NCBI GenBank assembly: GCA_013398275.1
Contig: VZSE01006608.1
Span: 2,354,441-2,418,440 of the forward strand
From: Promerops cafer
Lineage: Eukaryota > Chordata > Aves > Passeriformes > Nectariniidae
DNA length: 64,000 bases
Direction of reading: 5' to 3'
A program made the position numbers and the translations under genes. The notes beneath the pieces are model-generated. The model worked only from the letters and a program-made list of their open reading frames with translations. It was not told the origin of the DNA and did no database searches. This document shows, piece by piece, positions 28,701-40,700 of the stretch (position 1 is its first letter; each line of letters opens with the position of its first letter).

Positions 28701-31700
28701 AAATTAAAAAACCCAAGATAGATATGGTTCATTTTGTTATAGAGCATTTTGGAAAGTCCTGGAACAAACAAGTGTTTTCTATCCAGCAGCTGAGCTGGTG
28801 TATCACAGGTAATTTTTATGAGTGAGCATCGTGACCTCTTTTCCTAGTCAGAATTAATTCTGAGTAATGCGTTTCCCAGATTAAATGCTTGCAGATGATG
28901 TGTCACAATGGCACTTACATGTTTCAAAAGGATCTGCAAAACTGATTCCAGGAGCTAACAGGAGCTGGGATGCATCTCAGCATCTATTGAGACATTAAGT
29001 ATCTCAAAGGTAGATGGTCTAGCACATGAGATAAGATAGGAAATTTTCATGACATTTCTAAATATGAAATAATATAATTTAGACAGAAAAGCTTTTAAAA
29101 TATTTTTATTTTATTTTTACATTGCCACTGAAATCACTTCCACAGAATGTGGTGAGCAGGAAAGAAATGGTGCGCTACTCTACTCGAGTTGAATTATTTT
29201 TAAAAACCTTCTGTGTTGGTATAGAATTTAAAAACCCTCCCTGGTGTACAATATGTTACTCATCTACTTTTGATTGAGTTTCTTAGTACTGTGTATAAAT
29301 AACTGCACTTTCTTTCATATGCTGTTTGGTTTTTTCAGTGCTGTGTTTTCTTTCATGCAATTGTTTTTATTACTTAAAAGAATTGTTTAAATGTATTTGC
29401 ATTTATTACCCTCCATTAATCAAATAAAGAATCATGCATTTGTCTTTAGGTATTACCTCATCTGTTACAAAACAAATGATGATCCTCCAGTCAGCCCAGA
29501 GACCTGTGCTGCCATCTTGGAAAAAGCCCACCTTGACAACTGGGTTCTTGGAAAAACTAAAGTAATTTTCTAATATACTGTTTCTTCATCATTCCAGTAT
29601 GCCATTGTTAACATATTAAACAATTTGTTTTCTCACCCGTTTGGTTGGATTAGCTCTTGGTCTCTACTCTTTTTAAAAAGCAAAGTCCTTAATGTAGACC
29701 AGGAATGTGTTGGAGACCCTTGTGCTGGACTCATTTTTCAGGATTTATGTGAGTTTCATGCTTGATAAAAGCAATTTAGTAAATAAATGATGCTTTAAGT
29801 TTAAAATTGGGAAACAGAGAAATTGAAGGTTCCAGATTTGGATCACATTTATGTAACATACATTAGATTTGTGAGGTTAACAAAACTGTCAGCCTTGTAG
29901 TTTTGAAAAACAGATTTATAGTTACAGACTGAAGGTTTGCACTGGAACTTCAAAAAATCTTGCCATAAAAAAATTAATAAGCAGGGACTGACTAAAGATG
30001 CTGAAGAGAAGAGTAACGTAAACTAATATCCCAAATGATGAAAATGCTAGCTCTAAGAATGATCCTTTAGGTACTACAGCTGAAGGGCCCGTTCATCATT
30101 TAAAACCAACTTGTAACTTGTTGAGGTTAAATGGATCAAGTGAATAAAGAGCTGGGAAGGTAACTAAAAATTTTGGGTTTTTTCTCTTTTTAAGGTATTC
30201 CTCAAATACTATCATGTGGAGCAGCTGAACTTAATGCGGAAGGAGACAGTTGACATGATTATTTTGATCCAAGCTTATGTCAGAGGGTGGCTGGGTTCAA
30301 GGAGATACAAAAAGATAAAGGAACAAAGGGAACAAAGTGCTATTAAAATACAATCAGGTAATAGATTTAAAACATTTAACATTTTGCTTAAAGCTAGTGC
30401 ATGTGTACAGTTGATAGATGAATGTGCATGCTGGATGTGGATTTTGCTCTTTTCTTGCTGCTACATTTGACAAAATATCTTATACTTGGTCATATCTGTT
30501 CTTATGAAGAAAAATTTCTTTTAACCAGGTTATGACAATCTCTTTACTGAAATTACATTTATCAGTGTTATATTTAAAAGGCAATTTTAAGAATGGAATG
30601 GTTTGATTGCACAGATGATACTCTTATTAATAATATTCTGGCATGCACTGACAACATTGTAAAATGTAATAATGAAAATAAAATATATTAACTGTCCTAG
30701 ATAATAAGGCCAATTACCCTGTTGATGGAGGCATCAACTGATTCTTTTAATACTTTCAAACATAATCTTATTTTACATTCTGATCATCTTGTGTTTAATA
30801 TTCATTTATTTTATAATAACTTTATTCACCAGAAAAAGTATTTTATGTAGATTTACTATTGATGCTTGTTTGCCATGTTTTTTGAAAGACAAAGCCTGCA
30901 AAATATTTGTTAATATTTCAATAGAGGTCTGTAATTCCAGAATATTTTTGTTCTTTTTTTGTACCTAGTAAATTACCTAGTTTTTAACATCTCTTTTCAG
31001 CTTACAGGGGGTTTGTTGCTCGTAAAGAATACAAAAATGCAAAGCATAATAAAAAAGTGGAAGAATATATTACCAAATTTCAAGCAAGTAAGAATTGTTT
31101 GCTTTCTTGGCTTTTAATGTGCTATCCATACATAATATGTTGACCCAGATTCTCACTGCACTGATTGACTATGCTCATTTGCATGTTCTGAGGTATAACT
31201 TATCTATTATATGTCAATATACGGTGGCTGAAATGGGTCACTGTATTCTGTTGCCTGTACCTCAGAGTGGTTTGGGCATTTTCCACTGCTGTGAAGTGGG
31301 TTGCTCAAATGCCATAGCAAGCCTTGTCACTCGTAGTCTGAGATATTGAAGTACTACAGCTGCCCAGCTGTGGGTGTTGTTGAAACCCACACAACACCGT
31401 CTGCATATCACGTGTGTATGGCTGCTGCTCAGTTAGGAATAGGGCTTGTTATGTATCAGTAATGGCTCTGTTTGGGAAGACTGCAAGCTGTAAATTCACT
31501 CATGCCTCTTTTTCTTTTTTTGCCATCGCTTTGTTTCTCTTTTGCAGCAATAATGACCCTGGGCCCAGGTGTTGCTATGGGACATCCCTGTTTCCTCCCT
31601 GTACTTTGGTCTTCCCTGTCCCTGCAGAGACATCCCCAAGCTAGACACAGTCTAGGCAGCTCTGAAATCAGGAACAGTACAGCTGGAGAGATACAGGACT

Positions 31701-34700
31701 GAAGGCCAGGTTGGATGGGGCTCTGACCAGCCTTGCTTAGTGGAAGGTGTCCCTGCCCATGGCAGCAGGGTTGAAACTAGATGATCTTTAGGATCCCTTC
31801 CAACCCAAACCATGATTTTATGATTCTGTAAAAACAGCTGGCACAAATCTGCACAGCATTTTCAGTAATTACAAATGTGGCAACCCAAATATAAGCTAGT
31901 GTGGCCAGTACTCAGATATGCCTTCATGAGTATATACCACCACCAATGTTGGTTTTAATCATTGTCAGATATTAAGTGTTAATTGCACTGGGTCAGTGTG
32001 TACTGAAGATCACTTCACTGCAGTTGGTAGAACTTCATCAGTGTAGAAAACAATCTAAAACCAGCATAAAATCCAGTAATGTGCCAAAAATTATTGCACA
32101 TCTGAATGCTTTCAATTATATTACAATATTTAGCAAAAGCAAAAGTATAAACTTACCACTTCACTCTGTTAATGTCCCAAATGTTCATTTTTGTCCATCT
32201 TCTCTGTCATGTCTGCAGTTTCATTTCAACTTTTTGAGTGCACTAGAAGCCAAAGCTAAAATGAAGTCCATTTTTACTTAGCTCTCTCCATTTTTCCCCC
32301 CATTTATTTCTAAAGCAATACAAAACTCCTCTTCCAGTTTGAAAACAAAGCTTAGACAGCAACTATATCATTACAAACTTCTCAGAAAACCTCAGAAGTG
32401 AACTAGAATAGTCTAAAAAGACCAGATGCAGCTTATATTGGCATGTCCATTGATAACTGATTTGTTTCAAAACTACTTCTGTTGAGTTGCTTTTATATGA
32501 AAATGGAAAGAGAATTGTCTCAGAACTCCAAGAAACTCAAGAAGTATTCCAAGTGCTTTACAATTTCCACTTTTCTAAGACTCTGTCAGACTGCAGTATA
32601 AAATCCAACTGTGCTACTTCCAATAAGTGTTTGTGTTTCTTTATCCTATATCCAGTTATCACGGTGTAATTTATGCCCATTTTATAGGGTGCTTCTTACA
32701 TTAATTGACTGCATCTAGTGGAGCCCAAGCTGGTCCTAGTTATGAGTGGGGAATGTTAAAGCACATAAAACCTAGCACTAAAACTTAGCACTTAGCACAT
32801 ATGAATGTGTTGGAACAGACTGCTAATGCTCCCTTCCTATTTTCAAGTGAACTTGACCTTTTCACTGTGATGCAAAACACTGTCAGCAGAGTTGAAGAAA
32901 GAGTCCCATATATACCATGTCCATAGGGTATTAAAATCACCTGAATCCACTATCCCCATACTCTTGGTGCTGCATTTGGAATTAGAGTTCAACAGAAATA
33001 TTTTGACAAAACACTATGTTCTTTTTATTTTGCCAGGGATTAGCAGATTTGTGCTGAATCCCTGTAATTGCAGATTTGTCCAAATCACAGCACTATGGAG
33101 ACTGTGCCAGTTCCTATTAGGAAATTATTTGCAAGTTCAAAAATTTTTGAAGCAACATTCTGAATGCAATTCAGTTTCTGATTAGGACACTTCAGTGTAG
33201 ATGTCTAAATGTGATCTAGATATCTAAACTGCTGTTATAGTCAGTAGGGCCTAGGGTTTGAATAATTTTATTCAAAATCAGCAAATGCTCAGCTCATTTG
33301 CCTTCATACTGGTATCTAGTGTCATTCGAGGTGCCCTGCTTATCTTGTCTGGCCTCCAGCTTTCTTTCACCTGGTATACCCAACTTCTTCCTGTCCAGAA
33401 AGTCCCATCTGTCCTGTTCTTTCCGCCAGCTCCACGTGGATGCCTTGCTATCCTGGAGCACTTCAGATGGCACCACATAACAATGTGCTGGCAACTGGAT
33501 CAAGGCCCCAGTGACCCATCAGAACCTACATGGCTCAGGGAAGGCCCATGTTTGAGTCTTTATATCTGGTTCAGACCAGAAAATTAACCTTGTGCCTCGC
33601 ACAAAGCACAGGTGCCACAGTGCTCCTGGTCACTGTGGAGCTTAGCACATCTTTCATGCTGAGCCTTTTCATTTTGAATAATCAGTCTTTGCAGAAGGAG
33701 CGTGAGCTAAGTCTTCTGTAACTGCTGAGCTATAAAATTCTCAGTTTCTCTCTAATCTACTGAATGTTCAGCTAATTCCAAGCTTGTGCCAGTTGACAGC
33801 CTGGTAATCTCTATAGGCTAATAATCAGGCATTTCCCATGGAAATGAAAGACAGAGTCAAATCAATTGCCTGAATCAGGCAAAGCAGGTACATTAAGCTC
33901 AGAGTACTGTGTTCTAGAGGCACTTCTATAGCTCTGTGCTTCTGTTCTATTCTGCATCTTCCTGTATTTTCTTTAGTCCAATAAAATATGAAGAAAAAGC
34001 TTGTTTGTATCCTCATGTAGAATGAACATGAAAACTCAAAAAGGTTTTATGGGAATCATTTCAGAAGAAACATAATCATAATCGGCACCCTGGTCTGTAT
34101 TTCCTTGTTACCTTTTGTTTAACACTGTTAGCATTTGACTGTCTGAAATGTGTGTGGCACCCATTGCTTGTTGCCTAAGGTTGTTTTGCATTACAATTTG
34201 TATCAGTTGCCAGAGGATACTTACTCAGGAAGAAGAGAAAAGAACTAACTGAAACAAGAAACAAAGCAGCAATAACAATTCAGTCTCACTACAGGGGATA
34301 TAAGGAGAGGAAGGTCTTCAAAAGCAGGAGGTAGTGTTATTTTCTCTTATGTCACTCAAACGTGTCCCTTTCCAGTAAGTACAGTCCTGAATAACAACAT
34401 TATAAGATAAGTGAAGCAAATTAGGATTATTCTAGATATGTATGCAGAAGTAAGGTATATTTATGTGAAGGGTTTTAATGGCAGTAGCCAATTTTCTCAT
34501 CTTTTCAAGCCCAAGGAATAAAGGCACATTTAGGAGAAAGATCAACAATACTGTACCTACCTGTAATGTTAATGTAATCTATAGTTAATCTCTTTTTGGA
34601 GTTAGCTCATAACAAAAAATGTTCAGACAAGAGTAAGATAGATATCTGCAAGGAACTGTTCTCATTTTAAGTCACTGTTTGAGATAAGCAAAGGTGATGA

Positions 34701-37700
34701 CAGAGGAAACACAGAATACCTTTAGGATTGTGTGTATTTATACATTCTTGAGATGCTAAAAGGTTTACGCCTTATGTTTCTGTTAACATTTAAATTAATT
34801 CTTTACCGTTTTATCAGCTCTCACACAACTTAGATTGTCTTCCTGGAAATTTTCCGTGAAGTTTAACAGGGATGTCCCTTTTAACTTAAGAAATTATGAT
34901 ATTGATGACAATAATAATCTTTAAGATATTATTAAATATTATATATATTATATATTATATATATATTTCACTTTAAGATATTATTATAATAACAGAAATT
35001 GCTATCTGTAATTCCAGCTATATGCACTAAATCTTTCCCATGTTGCAATGTATCAAATTGCCAGTTGTACACCAAGACCACCAAAGGTAGTTGTAATGTT
35101 GTCTCTATTCTTCATCTCCTTCAGCTGTAATTTTTGCCCAAAACTCTGTTCCATTCAGGGAATCACTTAGAAAGCAAGAAATTGAAAGTGCAGCAACCAC
35201 TAGCAAGAAGGAAAATGATGAAGAACTTCAAGACCCTGAGGAAAGGCCAACTGAAGTGGAGAGTGCCCTCCCTAGAACAGAAGAAGAAGCAGCTGCCATA
35301 GCAGAGGATGAATTATCTGCTGTGGAATTCCTTGAAGCACAACTGCAGCCAGCTCAAAATGATACGCTGGAAGAAGTGGCAAGCGAGGAGACTCAAGATG
35401 AACCTGATGCTGTCACTGACAGCAGGTGCTCTGGGTACAGTGACACGGGGAGTGTAGAGGAGCAACAGCAAACATCTACTGAAGGAGAGGCAGCTTCTGT
35501 GAAGCAGAACCTGGCAGTAGAAGAGGTTAGTGAAGGTGAAGAACAGGACTCTTTGGAGGAGTTACCCAGCAAATCTTGTGTCAAAACCTCAGCTGGACCT
35601 AGACCCCAGCAAGAGCAAGATAATCAAGACACAGACACACTCAGTGCAGACTGGCAAAGTCAGGAATCTGCTGCGGTTCAGCCCAGGATAGACAGAGATG
35701 TGGAAAGAAACCACCTAAAGCGTGAAGCAGTGATGCCTACAGGAGGTAAAGGAATCACAAGAAAAGAGTCACTAAGAAGAGGCTCATGGAAGCAAGCTGA
35801 GGCAGAAAAACAAGTTTCAGAAGACAAAGAGAAGGCGGCAGTGGTAATTCAGAGCAATTACCGGGGTTACAGAAGGAGGGGACAACTCAGAAAAGAAGGG
35901 AAACTGCCTTGCAAAAGTCAAGAGAAAACAATAAAGGAGCCAACAGAAGCAATACACATTCAAAATAACAATCCCCAAACAACAAAAGGTAGGGAGAACA
36001 CCAGTACAGAGGCTGAAGGCTCTAAGACACTGAAGGGAGACTCAGAGAAAGAGGCTTGTGATTTGGCAGCCTTTTCACGACAGGTAAGAAGCTTGTAAGA
36101 AATGTATGTGGAGCATAATACTCTGAGCAGTGACAGATTGGCAAAGTTATTTTACTGACTTCTATGGCACCAAGGTTTTGCTCTCTAAAGTAAGATGGAG
36201 ATTTTGTAAGGTGTGTTCTATAAAAATGCATATTTTGGTTTGCAAGAGAAAACAGCCTTTTCATTAAGGAGAAAAAGTCAGAGAGTACTGGCAAAAATAA
36301 TGTTAATCTGATTTAAGTTAAATGCAGAAGCTTTGCCTTTCAAACGTTTGTTTACCCATCAAAGTCCCTAATTCAGTACACTTGTGAAATGTCCCTGTAA
36401 ATGAAACTAAAGTTGCTGTGCCAATGTCAGAGACTTGCACATGTGCAGAGAAGTATGCCTACAGCTGTAGAAGCAATCTTGCATCAGCAAGGCACCATCT
36501 GCCCATGTTTGTGAACCAATAAGAAGTAGCTGTAGGACTGGACTGCAGTGTTGAGTTTCCTATGTGTCTTTCTTTTTTCCATCCTCATTTTTTTCAAGAG
36601 TTGAGGAGATAAATGTGGTAGGGGTGTGCACTGCAGTCGGTGGAGCAATACCTCTTAAATTCCCCAGTCCACTATTTTACCTTTGATTACCTTGGAACAT
36701 GTATACTTATTTCTATAATAATGTAAAATATACTTTTCAGATATCAAAATTATCTGAAGATTACTTAGCACTGCAGCAAAAACTGAATGAAATGATACTG
36801 TCCCATCAGCTGAGACCCGTGATGATGTCCAAAGATAAGCAAGCTAATGGCCGGCTTTCTTCTCATGTTTGTCAGTCAGGTAATGTTTAACCTTACTGTT
36901 GGCAGAATTTTCATTTGTAAACAGGGCTGACAAGAAGCTACTCCTGGTCATGTCAAAAACTACTAGATGAGTTAATTCCAGCTGCTCATATTACTCTGGC
37001 TGTATATCTTTGTACCAAGCCCTACATTAGTACATATCTGGAACACAGTTTCCAGAGAAATACCCAAACCTGGTTGGGATTTATGTATTTACCATTTTTC
37101 TTGGTATTTTGTTTCAGTGCTGCTTAGGATTGCTGAATAAATCTTTGTGAGACCTAGACACACAATCCCTAGGAATATTTTTATTTGGTAAAATTCGTAT
37201 TGGGTCTTGTTAACTCAGGTGTCACTCAACTCTGTGTGCTATTGGTATGATATGGGACTATGCTTTCAAAACAAAACAGTTTTTTAGGTTATATATCAAA
37301 TGATTTACTAAAGTTTATGACATATATGCTGAATGAATTTTTTGCTATCCACACATGCAACTGAGGTTATTCAAAACCTGGAACTCCTACCCATGTTGGT
37401 GGGTATATCCTTAAAATTGCATTCAAACTTTTATTAATATTCAGCATCCATTTAAGTCATGCATTTAAGAGGGTGTGATCTCTAGAAATACACTCCAGAG
37501 TTATTTATATTCCGGTTAACATGGGCAGTGAAGGTTCACAAAATGCAAACGTGCTTGTAACAGCTTGGGTTGCAGTGGGGAAGAGTACTGGGAGAATAAA
37601 GAGGACATGGGATTCTGAGCATGCAGACCATTAAGACCTGGCTCCACCAAAAGGACCCCAAAGAACTGACTGAGCTGCTCAGACCTCTTCTGTTGGAATA

Positions 37701-40700
37701 GATGTAACAGGGAATTTTCTCAGTTCATGTCCTGGGCTGCAGATGTGGAGGAAGATGAGGGCAGATGAGGCAGGTAGCTCCATTTGTGTAGCAGGGCTTG
37801 TGTGAGCTCACTGTACTCCCTCTGGGGAAGAGCTGGGATAAGATCTAGGACTGTCTCTCACTGCCCAGAGCTAGTTGTGCTATTTTCATTATAACATTAT
37901 GGATTTAGTTGTCATGTGTGATGAAACTTCTTTCTGTTCCCATGACTACATTCAAAAGATCTTAAAAGTACTTCAATCCCACTTTGGAGTCCTCTCAAAT
38001 GGGCGAGCTGCTAAAATGAGGGCTTGGTGTTTATATCTCTAAGTGTAAACTGGCTGCTGGTAGGTAATCTCTGTAGTTCAGCCTGTTTCCAAGACCAAAG
38101 TCTGCAAGAGAAAAGAAACGGGAAATGGAAAACTAAGTGCCATGACCTTTCATTAAAGACAGAGCAAGGTTTGTGATTGTCATTAATGGTCTTGTATTGA
38201 GTTCTCTGCTAAATACTGCTGATTTTTTTAAGATAAACCTGAGAAATTAAGAATGTATGCTTTGGACAATACCTCTTGGTTATAATACATTTTCCAACAG
38301 AAGCTAGAGAAAAGAGGTAGATAGAGGGAAAGGGAATATACAAATCCCTGTTTTATCAGTTAAAGATCTCATCACTTGCACGAGTGAACCAGGTGAAAAC
38401 ATACCAGTATATTCCTGCCATGTGCAAAATGCAGCGAAGTCTACCCTTCACACTGCTATTAATTTAAGTAGCTTTACAGGAGACAAAAGCTTGCCAGCGT
38501 TTGCCACCTGTGCATCCAACCCTGCCTAAAGGGGTGACCAGCCACTTCACTTCCTGTTATCTCTGAAAATGTCACGCTGCTGTAAAACCCTGCAATGTCA
38601 CAGTGCAGAAGTTTTTCAGTGGTAAAGTGTGCTAACCTGTGCACTGAAAAGCCTTTCTTGGTGTGGAATGTGAACTTTCTTTTTCTACACTTGAACGTAA
38701 TTCACATGACAGGAAAACTGTTTCTTTTCCAGCTATGACCAATGCACAAGATAGTGAAGACAATACACTGCAGTAATTCCACAGTTTGCCTTTAAGCCAG
38801 CTGGAAACTGTCTTTATCACAAAGCTGCATTGTCTTAAGAAGATGTTTACTATAGCAAACATGATCTAACTAGATGCAGAGAATATTTAAGCAACAATAT
38901 GCCAGTGTTCAGTTCATTTAAGTTGTACTGTCTAAAACACAGGAGTTACCAACATTCTGGATATCGTATTTTCTTCCTCTATGCAATACGGTAAAATATC
39001 TACAAAACCCCCAAAGATTTGAGGTAAGGTCCTGCAGATGGTCATGCTGAAGTGAAGCAGGTCGATGAGGTGATCCACTGCCTTATTAACAGGGAGGAAG
39101 CTTCCTGACTACCTGCCTACATTATGTGTTACAGTAGGATTTATACACACTCATTTACAGAAGGATATGCTTTTACTGCAGCTTTCCCTCTATGGCTGCT
39201 TTTCCTGTCCTACTCTTATGAAGGTAGGGATTGTTGAGCTTTAGGTGTTCTTTAAATCATGTAATTACATTATATTTGTAATTACATCGTTCATTTACGT
39301 TTATTTACACTTCTTCATCAGCTTCACTAGTTTTATATGTTTTTTTACATCTATAGCACAAGAATTGTATTTTATAGCTAGATAGGAGAGCTTGGCTGCC
39401 TGTGTCTGTGGGTAGGTGGCCATTCTGCAATAACACAACTTATCACTTCCTCTGATGAAATATTTTATTACATCTTCTACCCATAGAAGGGGAGGAACTG
39501 AGGGACAGCTGATGGCATACTGTGATAAATGTTCACATTTTTTAAATTGTTTGTTTGTTTGTTTGTTTTTAATAAAAATGCAAAGCTTGCAGTTCAGAGA
39601 ACATCTGAGCAAAAGGTTAATTTAATCTTAAATCCACAAGGTTAAGTTGTTCTTAAATTAGTTTCTTCATAATTATAAAAGGCATAAAGCAAGCTGCACA
39701 AGTTTCCTGGAAAAAATAAAATTCCCTGTGGCTAGAATCTCTGAGTAGGTTATATTTGCTTCTTACATGCTTTCAGACAAATGTAATGGCTGCACCCCAG
39801 AACTGCACCCTTGGACCGCTAGTGAGCCTTGGGTTGCTGTGGTGTCAGAACAGATGCACAAATGGCTGCTGTCAAGTTTTTTGAGATGAAAGCCTGAATT
39901 GAGGGGATTTTGATCATTATGGGAGAAATTATTTTTTTTCCCAGATGAATCATAGTGCTCATCCCTCTACTTATTAAATGACAGTTCAAGTACAAAATCT
40001 CAGGAAGAGAATTTTCTATATTTAGAATGAAATTTACATTCATGAGGAACATTTACATGAGGAACCCCTATGCAGCTGAGGACATTTTCAACTAAATGAG
40101 GCAATGAGACAAGCAGGGTTTGCATCCAGGATTCCTCCTGCTGTAGGCTGTCAAAGCACTACTTACAGGAATTTAATGGGCAGGCTTTGCAAGGAAAAGG
40201 GAGCCTGTGTAGCTCTGGGTGAGCAGAGCAGTATTCACCAGCCAGACTTTTTTCTTTGCAAGTGAGTAGTCAGCCAGGGAGCACTGAGGCGTGGGACTGG
40301 AGAAAAACAGTAGGCAAGCACTGCTGGCTGGTGGTTCTCAGCTACAGGAGTGGTCCTCTGGGCACCACACAGCCAGGATGTAGATCTTTGTTGGGAGTTG
40401 CCAGATCCATGGCAGAGCATAAGATCTGGGAGGTTGTGGAAATGGAAAACAGCCATTTCCATTAAATATCCTTTATTTTAACAAGTAGGAATCCCAGGTC
40501 ACCAGATTCGGAGAAATGAGAGGTGCTGGAGCAAGTCCAGAGAAGGGCAGCAAAGCTGGTGAAGGGTCTGGAGCACAGGTCCAGTGAGGAGCAGCTGAGG
40601 GAGCTGGGGGAGTTTNAGTTTTTCAGTGGTAAAGTGTGCTAACCTGTGCACTGAAAAGCCTTTCTTGGTGTGGAATGTGAACTTTCTTTTTCTACACTTG

